Shown here in pieces: positions 43,004 to 50,783 of a DNA stretch of 64,000 nucleotides. Within the stretch, counting starts at the first letter, position 1. The number at the start of each line of letters is the position of its first letter. A program made the translations under genes and the position numbers. The notes under the pieces were generated by a model. The model had not been told where the DNA came from and made no database searches. It worked only from the letters and a program-made list of their open reading frames with translations. This DNA is from Pelagihabitans sp963710535 (GTDB lineage: Bacteria > Bacteroidota > Bacteroidia > Flavobacteriales > Flavobacteriaceae): the NCBI GenBank assembly GCA_963710535.1, contig CAVQAW010000003.1:682001-746000 (forward strand), in the 5' to 3' direction.

Positions 43004-43666
43004 TTAAGCCTTGGTAGCCCGCAACATTTCACGTTTTCCAGGTGGGCCTGGAAGCCGTTCCACCATAAAACCTACCGATTGCATGGCCCTGCGCACACTT
43101 CCTTTGGCCGCATAGGTCACCAGCACGCCGCCGGGTTTCATCGCATTGAACATTTTCAGGAATAGTGGCTCTGCCCAGAGTTCTGGCTGCACCCGGGCAC
43201 CGAATGCATCGTAGTATACCAGATCATACTTTTCGATATCTGAAATTGTCGCAAAATCCTTCTTTTGCTTTTGAAGGACAAAACCGGTTGATATGGGAAT
43301 ATCCAGTTCCCAATCCGAAGTATGCATATGGTTGAATTCCTGGGCATGGTCTTCGGCATGCAAAGCCTGCAAGTAATTGAGCTTCCCAATTTCGTTTTCA
43401 ACCACCGGATAGGCCTCGACGCCGGTATAGTGAATATTGGTTTGGTTCTTGGCTCCTTCCAGCAAAGTGATGAAAGCGTTCAGGCCCGTACCAAATCCGA
43501 TTTCCAGGATCGAAAGCGTTGGCCGATTGAGTAGGGAAAGTCCGTTTTTGATAAAAACATGGTATGCTTCCCGGATGGCACCATGCCTGGAATGGTAGGT
43601 TTCGTCCCAGTCTGCCAAATGGATGGTGCTCGATCCGTCGGCCGTGGTAATGATTTCGCGTTTCAA
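43004..43666 (-). CDS. mnmD: tRNA 5-methylaminomethyl-2-thiouridine methyltransferase MnmD
   Basis: 220 residues. MnmD methylates the wobble uridine modification (nm5s2U34 to mnm5s2U34) of tRNA in the standalone form used outside enterobacteria. Motifs: AIREAYHVFIKNGL, LEIGFGTGLNAFITLLEGA (SAM-binding), YTGVEAYPV, LVYYDAFGARVQPELW and the C-terminal GGVLVTYAAKGSVRRAMQSVGFMVERLPGPPGKREMLRA. The only start that fits is a TTG at 43666, 1 bp after the stop codon of the DUF4920 gene, so translation is probably coupled. Confidence 0.94.
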   Translation of the reverse strand: MKREIITTADGSSTIHLADWDETYHSRHGAIREAYHVFIKNGLSLLNRPTLSILEIGFGTGLNAFITLLEGAKNQTNIHYTGVEAYPVVENEIGKLNYLQALHAEDHAQEFNHMHTSDWELDIPISTGFVLQKQKKDFATISDIEKYDLVYYDAFGARVQPELWAEPLFLKMFNAMKPGGVLVTYAAKGSVRRAMQSVGFMVERLPGPPGKREMLRATKA

Positions 43667-43667
43667 A

Positions 43668-44171
43668 TTATTGCTTTAAGAGCACGCCATCGGCTTCGAA
43701 CAAATATGTTTTTTTTGGCTGAGTAATGTCATTGATTTCCTCCTCCGATTTTCCGGCATCCTTTGCGTAGTGTTTTTGGTCATCGAGGCCCATCATTTCA
43801 ACGAAGGCCAGGCCATTGACGACCACCTCCTTTCCGGTGATATCCGTTGGCATAAAAAACCCATAATCCTTGAACTTGACCATAGCCTGTTCGCCATTGG
43901 GCAAGGCAACGGTCATCCAACATCCCTTGGCCTTGCATACCTCGGTTACCTGGGCATGGAATTTGGTCATCAGGGTATCTCCAACCGACAATTGTGCATA
44001 GGCTTGAAGCATATCCGCGCCGTTTTTGGCTCCTGTAGCATCCGTTTCTTGGCCAAAATTCTTGATTTCGGACGAATGCAGCAACGGGCCTTCGATTCCC
44101 GGTTGGGAAATTTGGCCCTGACAAGCCCATATTGCCATGATAAAAACAAGTAAAATGTTAATTCTTTTCAT
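43668..44171 (-). CDS. DUF4920 lipoprotein
   Basis: 167 residues from the ATG at 44171. The N-terminus ends in a lipobox (IMAIWACQG, Cys17). The DUF4920 domain (about 55-150) has FHAQVTEVCKAKGCWMTVALPNGEQAMVKFKDYGFFMPTDITGKEVVVNG, an OB-like fold with a CxxxGCW motif. The function is unknown. A longer frame starting at 44291 lacks signal character and would overlap ilvE on the other strand. The mnmD start follows its stop directly. Confidence 0.9.
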   Translation of the reverse strand: MKRINILLVFIMAIWACQGQISQPGIEGPLLHSSEIKNFGQETDATGAKNGADMLQAYAQLSVGDTLMTKFHAQVTEVCKAKGCWMTVALPNGEQAMVKFKDYGFFMPTDITGKEVVVNGLAFVEMMGLDDQKHYAKDAGKSEEEINDITQPKKTYLFEADGVLLKQ

Positions 44172-44273
44172 ATTTGCCAATATTTTGCCATCAATGCAAA
44201 ATTGGTCATTTTTAAAGGAAAAATGAAGTTCCTGTTGGGATATTTCACTAATTTTATTTGAAATTTTGAAGGA

Positions 44274-45341
44274 ATGAATATTATAGATCAAATTGTTGTT
44301 GAAAAGGCCAAATCTTCAAAGCTGGGGCAGGTCGATTTTGACCACCTATCGTTTGGCAACGTATTTTCTGACCATATGCTGGTTTGCGATTATCGCAAGG
44401 GCGCTTGGGAATCCCCAAAAATTGTTCCATATCAACCGATATCACTAGATCCCGCTTCTAAAATTTTCCATTACGGGCAATCGATCTTCGAAGGAATGAA
44501 AGCCTATAAGGATGATGCGGGCAAAATTTGGCTTTTTCGTCCCTTGGACAATCATAAGCGGCTCAATATTTCGGCACGAAGGTTGGCCATGCCAGAATTG
44601 CCGGAAGAATTTTTCATGGAGGGCCTCAAAACCTTGTTGCGCTTGGAAGAGGCCTGGATTCCCAAAAAAGAGGGCAGCTCTCTTTATATTCGGCCTTTTA
44701 TGTTCGCTTCCGGCAAGGGTTTTCACGCATCCCCTGCCGATGAATATAAATTCATCATTGCCTGTGCACCCTCCGGAGCCTATTTTTCGGGCAAAGTCAA
44801 GGTCTTGATAGAAGAGACTTATTCAAGGTCGGCCAATGGTGGTGTTGGTTTTGCCAAGGCAGGGGGAAATTATGCGGGCCAGTTTTATCCTACCCAATTG
44901 GCCATCCAAAAAGGCTACAACCAAGTGATATGGACAGATGACAATACCCATGAATATATCGAGGAAGCCGGCGCGATGAACATCTTTGTGCGTATCAAGG
45001 ATACGCTGATTACCGGCCCTACCAGTGACCGGATATTGGATGGCATCACCAGGAAAAGTATCTTGGAAATCGCCAAAGCCGAAGGAATGAAGACCGAAAT
45101 AAGAAAGATAACCGTGACCGAAGTGGTGGATGCTGCCAAAAAAGGTACGCTTATGGAGATGTTCGGCGCGGGAACGGCCGCCGTGATTTCCCCGATTTCA
45201 GGTTTCGGCTATCGCGGCAAGGATTATGAAATACCCGACCAGGACAAGGGTTTCGGGGCCAGGCTCAAAAAAAGGATTACAGACATACAATATAACCGCA
45301 CGGAAGACCCATTTGGCTGGCGCTATCGTATCGAATCATAG
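44274..45341 (+). CDS. ilvE: Branched-chain amino-acid aminotransferase
   Basis: 355 residues, fold-type IV PLP enzyme that interconverts Leu/Ile/Val with their 2-oxo acids using glutamate. The PLP lysine is K195 in GFAKAGGNYAGQFYPTQ. Other motifs: FEGMKAYKDDAGKIWLFRPLDNHKRLNISARRLAMP, LYIRPFMFASGKGFHASPADEYKF, EEAGAMNIF and TGPTSDRILDGITRKSIL. It is the group 2 (eukaryote/Bacteroidetes-like) form. Divergent from the DUF4920 gene and followed by a terminator. Confidence 0.97.
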   Translation: MNIIDQIVVEKAKSSKLGQVDFDHLSFGNVFSDHMLVCDYRKGAWESPKIVPYQPISLDPASKIFHYGQSIFEGMKAYKDDAGKIWLFRPLDNHKRLNISARRLAMPELPEEFFMEGLKTLLRLEEAWIPKKEGSSLYIRPFMFASGKGFHASPADEYKFIIACAPSGAYFSGKVKVLIEETYSRSANGGVGFAKAGGNYAGQFYPTQLAIQKGYNQVIWTDDNTHEYIEEAGAMNIFVRIKDTLITGPTSDRILDGITRKSILEIAKAEGMKTEIRKITVTEVVDAAKKGTLMEMFGAGTAAVISPISGFGYRGKDYEIPDQDKGFGARLKKRITDIQYNRTEDPFGWRYRIES

Positions 45342-45354
45342 CTCTTAAAACTAT

Positions 45355-45381
45355 AAAAAAGGGGCCGGAAGCCCCTTTTTT
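45355..45381. terminator. Bidirectional terminator between ilvE and the MazG-like gene
   Basis: GGGGC and GCCCC (CGGAA loop) flanked by six A and six T, so it can end transcripts from both converging genes. Confidence 0.85.
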
Positions 45382-45766
45382 ATTTATCCAAAACACTTTG
45401 AATGTTCGGTTTTACGTAGTTGGGCCCTTTGAGCACCTTGCCATCTTCCCGGTAAATAGGTTTGCCGTCGTGCCCCAATTTACTCATATTGCTCCGTTGT
45501 ATTTCTTCAAAAACCGCTTCTATCTTGTGTTGCATTCCATGTTCCAAAATAGTGCCGCAAAGAATATAGAGCATATCCCCCAGCGCATCTGCCACTTCAA
45601 TGATATCGTTGTTGTTGGCCGCTTCCAAATACTCCTTATTTTCCTCCGCCATCAAATTGAAGCGGAGCTGGTTCTTTTCCGAACCTAAATCGGCACGCAT
45701 GGTATCGGATACCCCGAGCCCAAATGACATATGGAATAATTCAACGGCAGATATCTTACTTTTCAT
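45380..45766 (-). CDS. MazG-like nucleotide pyrophosphohydrolase
   Basis: 128 residues, all-alpha NTP pyrophosphatase fold. The metal-binding motif is split as MAEENKEYLEA (EExxE) and DALGDMLYILCGT (ExxxD-like DxxGD) about 20 residues later, as in MazG, HisE and dUTPase-like enzymes. The C-terminal part (NMSKLGHDGKPIYREDGKVLKGPNYVKPNI) matches the phosphoribosyl-ATP-diphosphatase-like subgroup found alone in flavobacteria and phages. It may clean non-canonical NTPs; the substrate is inference. Confidence 0.85.
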   Translation of the reverse strand: MKSKISAVELFHMSFGLGVSDTMRADLGSEKNQLRFNLMAEENKEYLEAANNNDIIEVADALGDMLYILCGTILEHGMQHKIEAVFEEIQRSNMSKLGHDGKPIYREDGKVLKGPNYVKPNIQSVLDK

Positions 45767-45784
45767 AGGAAGGGATATTTAAAT

Positions 45785-45792
45785 TAGTTTTG
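45785..45792 (+). promoter_or_regulatory. Candidate -7 box of the 62-residue membrane protein gene
   Basis: TAGTTTTG matches TAnnTTTG and lies 16 bp before the ATG at 45809. No TTG at the usual distance was seen. Confidence 0.4.
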
Positions 45793-45808
45793 CACAAAAA
45801 TAAAAAAT

Positions 45809-45997
45809 ATGTTCAGCAAAGGACAACTCATATTTGCAGCTCTTTTTGTAATCATCTTCACAGCCGTTGTCGCCTATACCTATATTAAAGATAAAAACCT
45901 GCATCGCCGAAACTACAGCGGCGTAAAATGGGTCGGTATTTTTTTCGCGGCATTCATAATCATCCTTTTCTGTATTAAATATTTGATCAAAAATTAA
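45809..45997 (+). CDS. Small two-helix membrane protein
   Basis: 62 residues: MFSKGQLIFAALFVIIFTAV gives helix 1, a basic loop (YIKDKNLHRRNYSGVKW) follows, then helix 2 (VGIFFAAFIIILFCIKYLI). The basic loop should face the cytoplasm, placing both termini outside. Similar small proteins are common hypotheticals in Flavobacteriaceae. The function is unknown. It is followed after 114 bp by another small membrane protein gene and then crcB, all on the same strand. Confidence 0.8.
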   Translation: MFSKGQLIFAALFVIIFTAVVAYTYIKDKNLHRRNYSGVKWVGIFFAAFIIILFCIKYLIKN

Positions 45998-46077
45998 CAC
46001 AAAATTTACCTTTACCACAAAAATTGAGGTTTTGACAACATTATTTTAAAATAGCCCGTATATCATAACAATTAACG

Positions 46078-46085
46078 TAATTTTG
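46078..46085 (+). promoter_or_regulatory. -7 box of the 59-residue membrane protein gene
   Basis: TAATTTTG fits TAnnTTTG and lies 26 bp upstream of the ATG at 46112; no convincing TTG at 17-23 bp. It supports this ORF being transcribed on its own. Confidence 0.45.
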
Positions 46086-46111
46086 CGTTATTCATCCAAA
46101 GGGGGCTAAAA

Positions 46112-46291
46112 ATGATGACTTTTTTTTCCATACTTTTTATTTTGATCGGTATTAATGCGGTAATCATGTTCTTCTCGCTTCACAGTTTCGATGTGAAGGA
46201 ACGCAACAACCAGAACACCGTATCCGCACCCGATGACGCTAAAATCTATCCGATAGATTTACTTCCTTCAAAATACAAAAAGGCGATCTAA
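46112..46291 (+). CDS. Single-helix membrane protein, long member of the FF-L-N-S family
   Basis: 59 residues. Starts MMTFFSILFILIGINAVIMF, one membrane helix (about 4-22). A polar middle (about 26-42) is followed by a distinctive C-terminus with KIYPIDLLPSKYKKAI. The helix shares F4, F5, L11, N15 and S22 with three tiny ORFs at 29652, 29972 and 30140. A TAnnTTTG box lies upstream. It is too short for usual gene-calling limits. crcB starts 109 bp downstream. The function is unknown; the conserved tail may bind a partner (inference). Confidence 0.75.
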   Translation: MMTFFSILFILIGINAVIMFFSLHSFDVKERNNQNTVSAPDDAKIYPIDLLPSKYKKAI

Positions 46292-46400
46292 TTTTATACC
46301 TTCGTGGGTATGATGGCCGCTCGGTAGTTTGAGGATAGCTCAACAAACTTTCCCATATATTGACCACTGGCCAATTATCGCTTTCTGTTTATCTTTTAAA

Positions 46401-46772
46401 ATGAAACAGTTTTTACTTGTTTTTTTGGGGGGTGGTTTCGGCACTTTTCTCCGCTATTTGATTTCAAAAAGCCTCAACGGCTATTTTCAACACTTTTTTT
46501 TAGGAACTTTTTTAGTGAATATCGCGGGTTGTTTGCTGATTGGGCTTCTGTTTGGCCTATCCCTAAAGGGCCAATGGATGACACAAAACCAAACCTTGCT
46601 CCTCACTACGGGTTTTTGCGGTGGATTTACCACTTTTTCCGCCTTTGCCCTTGAAAATCATTCCTTGCTCCGAACTGGAGAGTTATTTTATTTTTCTTTC
46701 TATACCCTATTGAGTATTGCAATCGGGGTCGCGGCTGTGGCCTTGGGCATTTGGCTGGCCAGATTGGTGTAG
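46401..46772 (+). CDS. crcB: Fluoride ion exporter CrcB/Fluc
   Basis: 123 residues with four membrane helices. Fluc channels form dual-topology dimers that leak fluoride out of the cell. Family motifs: GGGFGTFLRYLISK (R in helix 1), LGTFLVNIAGCLLIG (Asn in helix 2), and LLTTGFCGGFTTFSAFALEN (GFCGGFTTFS, the sodium-site and phenylalanine-box region). The ATG at 46401 is preferred over an in-frame start at 46329, which adds a non-homologous leader. The 109-bp upstream region has hairpins but does not match the fluoride riboswitch consensus. Confidence 0.94.
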   Translation: MKQFLLVFLGGGFGTFLRYLISKSLNGYFQHFFLGTFLVNIAGCLLIGLLFGLSLKGQWMTQNQTLLLTTGFCGGFTTFSAFALENHSLLRTGELFYFSFYTLLSIAIGVAAVALGIWLARLV

Positions 46773-46942
46773 TTAGTCCTTCGCTTTAATTCACTTTCTT
46801 TTACAAAATGTATAGTAGTATCCCTACATTATTGGCGATATGTTAAAAAAATTGACATTACTGTTCATTTTTTTAAGAATTTGATATTTCCAGCTGTTAA
46901 CATTTAGTTAATTAAATAATAAATCAATGATTTAAATTTCAT

Positions 46943-46961
46943 ACCCCTAAAATTGTGGGGT
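46943..46961. promoter_or_regulatory. Small inverted repeat upstream of glnB
   Basis: ACCCC (46943-46947) and GGGGT (46957-46961) with a 9-nt loop. It precedes a longer inverted repeat of the same ACCCC/GGGGT character at 46991-47019. Confidence 0.4.
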
Positions 46962-46990
46962 CATAATTATCATAACCATAAAAATAACGA

Positions 46991-47019
46991 TTGACCCCCT
47001 CTATTTTATAGGGGGTTAA
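46991..47019. promoter_or_regulatory. Long inverted repeat (operator-like) at the glnB promoter
   Basis: TTGACCCCCT (46991-47000) and AGGGGGTTAA (47010-47019) pair with one G-U over 10 bp, with a 9-nt centre. It ends 11 bp before the -7 box of glnB, in the place of a -33 element. A nitrogen-responsive regulator site is plausible (inference); it could also be a terminator-like hairpin, since T-rich DNA follows. Confidence 0.5.
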
Positions 47020-47030
47020 TTTATTTAAAA

Positions 47031-47038
47031 TATATTTG
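47031..47038 (+). promoter_or_regulatory. -7 box of the glnB-amt operon
   Basis: TATATTTG fits TAnnTTTG exactly, 24 bp before the glnB ATG. The usual TTG is missing; the region is occupied by the inverted repeat. Confidence 0.55.
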
Positions 47039-47062
47039 CTGCCGTAATCAAAAATCTAACAA

Positions 47063-47401
47063 ATGAAAAAAATCGAGGCGATTATCAGAAAATCAAAGTT
47101 TGATGAGGTCAAAAAGGCTTTGCATCAAATTGAGGTTAACTTCTTCAGTTACTGGGATGTAACTGGGGTGGGCAATGAAAAACAAGGCCATGTTTACCGT
47201 GGCATCTCCTATAGTACTTCAGATATTCAAAGAAGGTACCTGTCTATCGTAGTTTCAGATGAATTCGTGGAGCGCACCGTGAATGCGATCCTTGAGGCTG
47301 CTTATACCGGAAACGTAGGAGACGGTAAAATATTTGTCTCCGATATGATGGAGGCATACAGAATAAGGACCAAGGAAAGCGGCCACGCCGGCATCAACTA
47401 A
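47063..47401 (+). CDS. glnB: Nitrogen regulatory P-II protein
   Basis: 112 residues. MKKIEAIIRKSKFDEVKKAL starts like all P-II proteins; the C-terminal signature GNVGDGKIFVSDMMEAYRIRTKE is intact. The T-loop reads KQGHVYRGISYSTSDIQRRYLSIVV, two residues shorter than in E. coli before YRG. Tyrosines Y45 and Y50 sit at the places of E. coli Y46 and Y51. P-II senses ATP/ADP and 2-oxoglutarate and binds the ammonium channel. The amt gene follows after 27 bp, which fits that role. Confidence 0.95.
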   Translation: MKKIEAIIRKSKFDEVKKALHQIEVNFFSYWDVTGVGNEKQGHVYRGISYSTSDIQRRYLSIVVSDEFVERTVNAILEAAYTGNVGDGKIFVSDMMEAYRIRTKESGHAGIN

Positions 47402-47428
47402 ATTATAAACTAACTAACGACAATAATT

Positions 47429-48673
47429 ATGGACGCAGGATTATTTACAGCTAACAATGTTTGGATGATGATTTGTACCGCTTTGGTATTCTTCATGCAT
47501 TTGGGCTTTTCCTTTTTGGAAATTGGCCTCACCAGACAAAAAAATACGATCAACATATTATTCAAGAATGTATTTATCATTTGTATCGGGCTACTGCTTT
47601 ATTACATCGGTGGCTTTAACTTAATGTACCCCGGGGATTTTAACGGTTATCTTGGTTTTGCCGGATTCGGACTCGATCCAGGGGAAAACGGAATGACCCC
47701 CGATTACGCAAGTGGTGGTTATACCTATTGGACCGACTTTTTGTTCCAGGCCATGTTCGCCGCAACGGCAGCTACCATCGTTTCTGGAGCTGTTGCCGAG
47801 CGCATCAAGATCGGGCCCTTCATGATATTCACCATCATTTACGTAGGATTGGTCTATCCAATTGTCGGTTCTTGGCAATGGGGAGGCGGGTTCCTTTCAT
47901 CACTTGGCGGGGACGAAGGCGGATTCCACGATTTTGCCGGTTCAACACTGGTACACTCTGTTGGAGGCTGGGCGGCCTTGATTGCCATATACCTTTTGGG
48001 ACCACGAATCGGAAAATTCACAGAGGAGGGAAAAGCACAGGCGATCCCAGGACACAATATTCCTCTGGCCGCAGGTGGTGTACTTATCCTCTGGTTGGGC
48101 TGGTTCGGTTTTAACGGCGGTTCTGTATTGTCTGCAGATCCCGCAGTTACATCCCTTGTGCTCGTTACCACCTCTTTGGCCGCAGCGGCCGGCGGTATCG
48201 GGGCTTTTATATTCTCGTCCATATTGTACAAAAATTATGACATCACCATGTTCCTCAACGGTATCTTGGGGGGATTGGTAGGAATAACCGCGGGCGCCGA
48301 TTTGATGTCCCCTTTCGAATCGATTTTGATCGGAACGTTGGCAGGGGTAATCGTAGTGCTCGGTGTTGCTTTGATCGATAGATTAAAGTTGGACGATCCG
48401 GTAGGTGCCGTAGCAGTTCACCTGATATGCGGTATTTGGGGCACCCTTGCCGTAGGCATCTTCGGGGCAAAAGCCGGTGGAGATCAATTTTTATTCCAAT
48501 TGGCAGGTGTTGGGGCCGCAGCTACCTTCTGTTCGCTGACTGCCTTCATCATCATCATCACATTGAAAAAGACCATAGGAATTAGGGTTTCCAAGGAAGA
48601 AGAGGTTGAAGGACTCGATATTCACGAACATGGTATGGACGCCTATCCCGATTTCATGAACGAACGACCCTAA
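47429..48673 (+). CDS. amt: Ammonium transporter (Amt/Rh family)
   Basis: 414 residues with about eleven membrane helices. The mature start lacks an obvious cleaved signal. Family motifs: MHLGFSFLEIGLTRQKNT, DFLFQAMFAATAATIVSGAVAERI, HDFAGSTLVHSVGGWAAL (pore-region His), LGWFGFNGGS and AVAVHLICGIWGTLAVGIFG (second pore His). It conducts ammonium across the inner membrane; the P-II protein encoded upstream should gate it. A strong hairpin lies 6 bp after the stop, before the porin gene. Confidence 0.97.
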   Translation: MDAGLFTANNVWMMICTALVFFMHLGFSFLEIGLTRQKNTINILFKNVFIICIGLLLYYIGGFNLMYPGDFNGYLGFAGFGLDPGENGMTPDYASGGYTYWTDFLFQAMFAATAATIVSGAVAERIKIGPFMIFTIIYVGLVYPIVGSWQWGGGFLSSLGGDEGGFHDFAGSTLVHSVGGWAALIAIYLLGPRIGKFTEEGKAQAIPGHNIPLAAGGVLILWLGWFGFNGGSVLSADPAVTSLVLVTTSLAAAAGGIGAFIFSSILYKNYDITMFLNGILGGLVGITAGADLMSPFESILIGTLAGVIVVLGVALIDRLKLDDPVGAVAVHLICGIWGTLAVGIFGAKAGGDQFLFQLAGVGAAATFCSLTAFIIIITLKKTIGIRVSKEEEVEGLDIHEHGMDAYPDFMNERP

Positions 48674-48678
48674 AAGCA

Positions 48679-48706
48679 AACGGAGCGTTTTGCAGAACGC
48701 TCCGTT
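48679..48706 (+). terminator. Perfect hairpin after amt (terminator or processing site)
   Basis: AACGGAGCGTT pairs perfectly with AACGCTCCGTT (11 bp, 6-nt loop). There is no long T run after it, so it may only weaken transcription into the porin gene or protect the glnB-amt mRNA end. Confidence 0.6.
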
Positions 48707-48777
48707 ACCATTGCTTTTCAAAAATTCATTTCAAACAATTCAAACCCTCCCCATAGGGGACATTTAAATCTAAACTT

Positions 48778-49851
48778 ATGAAAGCATTTATCAATACAAA
48801 TTACAAAAAAATTCTAATGCCGCTGGCATTTATGTTCATCACCGGGGCCACTTTAGCCCAAGAGGAAGAAGAGGACACCGCGCCGAAATTTTCACTGAGC
48901 GGAAGTGTTGATGCCTATTACAGGGCCAATTTGAATTCGGCAAACTCTGGAGAAAACTATTCGGCACCGGGAAGTTCGTTTGCCAACCTACCGGGCTTTG
49001 CCCTGGGCATGGCCAATGTAATCGCCAAATATGAAGGCGAAAAAGTGGGATTTGTTGGCGACCTGGTCTTCGGCCCCAGGGGTACCGATGCCGTATTTGC
49101 ATCACCCATGTACTCCAACACGGGAGACATTATCAACCAACTCTATGTGTATTGGAACGTCAGCGACAAAGTGAAGCTGACCTTTGGAAATTTTAATACC
49201 TTCTTGGGTTATGAGGTAATTTCCCCGGTGGCCAATTTCAACTACAGTACGTCTTATCTGTTCTCCTACGGTCCGTTCAGCCATACCGGTTTAAGGGCCG
49301 ATTTTGATCTGGGCAATGATTTTACCGCCATGCTGGCCGTGATGAACCCCACCGATCTAACCGAGTTCAACACCGAAGGCCTCTATACCTACGGGGCACA
49401 ATTGGGATATAGCGGGCAGTTCCTGAATTTGATCTATGGCAAACAAGGGCTTGGATTGGAAAATCTGTTCCAAATCGACTACACCGGCGGGTTCGATGTG
49501 ACCGATACTTTTTTCCTTGGGCTGAACGCATCCTATCAGGATACCGATGGTTCAGGCTTTACCGGGGTGGCCGTTTACCCACAGTTGACCACTTCCGAGA
49601 ATTTTGCCATCGGCCTAAGAGGCGAGTATTTTGCTGAAAACGGATTCTTTGGGGCCTTGGGGGCCACTGACGCGGACGGAGATGCCAGCGTCATCGCAAT
49701 CACCTTGACGGGAAGTGCCACCATTGGTGACCTGATCATCAAACCGGAATTAAGATTGGACAGTGGATCTGAGGATTTCTTCACCAATGCCGACGGCGAA
49801 CCTTTGGGAAGTCTATCGAGCTTCGTATTGGCAGCGATCTACTCCTTTTAA
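48778..49851 (+). CDS. Outer-membrane beta-barrel porin, nitrogen-cluster type
   Basis: 357 residues. The signal peptide ends near TGATLAQ; an acidic stretch (EEEEDT) follows, then a barrel of alternating residues: FSLSGSVDAYYRANLNSA, KYEGEKVGFVGDLVFGPRG, YVYWNVSDKVKLTFGNFNTFLGYEVI, ending in SSFVLAAIYSF with the terminal aromatic residue. Similar porins are often encoded after amt in flavobacteria and carry DUF1597/OmpL-like names; the exact family is uncertain. It may let ammonium or other small nitrogen compounds cross the outer membrane (inference from position). Confidence 0.85.
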   Translation: MKAFINTNYKKILMPLAFMFITGATLAQEEEEDTAPKFSLSGSVDAYYRANLNSANSGENYSAPGSSFANLPGFALGMANVIAKYEGEKVGFVGDLVFGPRGTDAVFASPMYSNTGDIINQLYVYWNVSDKVKLTFGNFNTFLGYEVISPVANFNYSTSYLFSYGPFSHTGLRADFDLGNDFTAMLAVMNPTDLTEFNTEGLYTYGAQLGYSGQFLNLIYGKQGLGLENLFQIDYTGGFDVTDTFFLGLNASYQDTDGSGFTGVAVYPQLTTSENFAIGLRGEYFAENGFFGALGATDADGDASVIAITLTGSATIGDLIIKPELRLDSGSEDFFTNADGEPLGSLSSFVLAAIYSF

Positions 49852-49893
49852 AAATGAAGTTAATTGGTTGATTGTTATAGTTTGATTTACTTT

Positions 49894-49923
49894 AAAACCC
49901 CGGCCCTTTGGTCGGGGTTTTTT
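49894..49923. terminator. Bidirectional terminator after the porin gene
   Basis: AAAACCCCG pairs with CGGGGTTTT around a 10-nt loop, with further T on the plus strand and A on the other side. It also lies at the 3' end of the convergent DUF1684 gene. Confidence 0.85.
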
Positions 49924-50572
49924 ATTCCTTCCCTTGCTTAAATGATTTTACCCCGGCAAAAATGGGAATTTGCAGGGCATTCACACTTGGCACGATCGGA
50001 CAGGAATATTTCTTGTTGTAGGCACAATAGGGGTTATAGGCCCTGTTGAAATCGATAAGGATGGAATCGCCCTTGGGAATCCTTAAATCGAGATATCGAC
50101 CGCCCGCATAGGTCTGCGATCCATTGGTGGCATCCGTAAAGGGCAGGAACAAATAATCTTCAAAACCTTCTTGGAGCATCAATTCCTTGTTCTGGTAAAT
50201 CTCCAGCCGGTGCGATTCCCCATCCAAAAAAAAATGTGCAATCCCATAGACCACTTCGGTGGATTTTCGATCGGTGGTTGTGGGCATCAAAAAGGGCAAG
50301 GCTTCCGGCGTGCGCACCAATTTGGCCCATACGATATAAGAAGCATCTGGATCGAAAAAGTCCAATTTGACAAAATCCTTGCGATACCGATCGGGTAGCG
50401 GGGATGTTTCAGGATCTTTGAACGAAGCGTTGAGTCTTTGTTGGAAGTCCAGAACATCCTCAACGCCGGCGGACATGTTCAGGACAGGCTGCTTTTCCTG
50501 CAGATCGTGGTATTTTTTCTTTTGACCGCATCCAATACAGAACAATAGGAACATTAGAAGTGGAAATCGCAT
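49922..50572 (-). CDS. DUF1684 lipoprotein
   Basis: 216 residues from the ATG at 50572 (50578 and 50611 are longer in-frame options). Lipobox LFCIGC with Cys15. The DUF1684 domain shows FKDPETSPLPDRYRKDFVKLDFFDPDASYIVWAKLVRT, GIAHFFLDGESHRLEIYQN, DATNGSQTYAGGRYLDL and the C-terminal DFNRAYNPYCAYNKKYSCPIVPSVNALQIPIFAGVK. That last block is the strongest family mark. The function is unknown; it is anchored in a membrane facing the periplasm or outside. Confidence 0.92.
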   Translation of the reverse strand: MRFPLLMFLLFCIGCGQKKKYHDLQEKQPVLNMSAGVEDVLDFQQRLNASFKDPETSPLPDRYRKDFVKLDFFDPDASYIVWAKLVRTPEALPFLMPTTTDRKSTEVVYGIAHFFLDGESHRLEIYQNKELMLQEGFEDYLFLPFTDATNGSQTYAGGRYLDLRIPKGDSILIDFNRAYNPYCAYNKKYSCPIVPSVNALQIPIFAGVKSFKQGKE

Positions 50573-50783
50573 CAGCATTTGTTTGGAATGTAAAAATACG
50601 ACATAATCCATTTTTAGCTAGTTTTGAATGCACGCAACCATAAAACCGCTTTAAAGCCAATGCATCCCATCCGGACCATCTGGCGACCAACCGCTCCATG
50701 ATTTCCCTTAAAAAAATGAAAAGCCTTGAATCTGGACCACCCCAATGGGCCAAGCCAAGGGTATGCTACAGCCGATCTGATTG

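Noticed and set aside
46292..46400. Fluoride riboswitch before crcB
   Set aside because: A GATGG occurs, but the 5' GGnGATGG stem and the 3' GCUGAUG half of the known aptamer are not present together.
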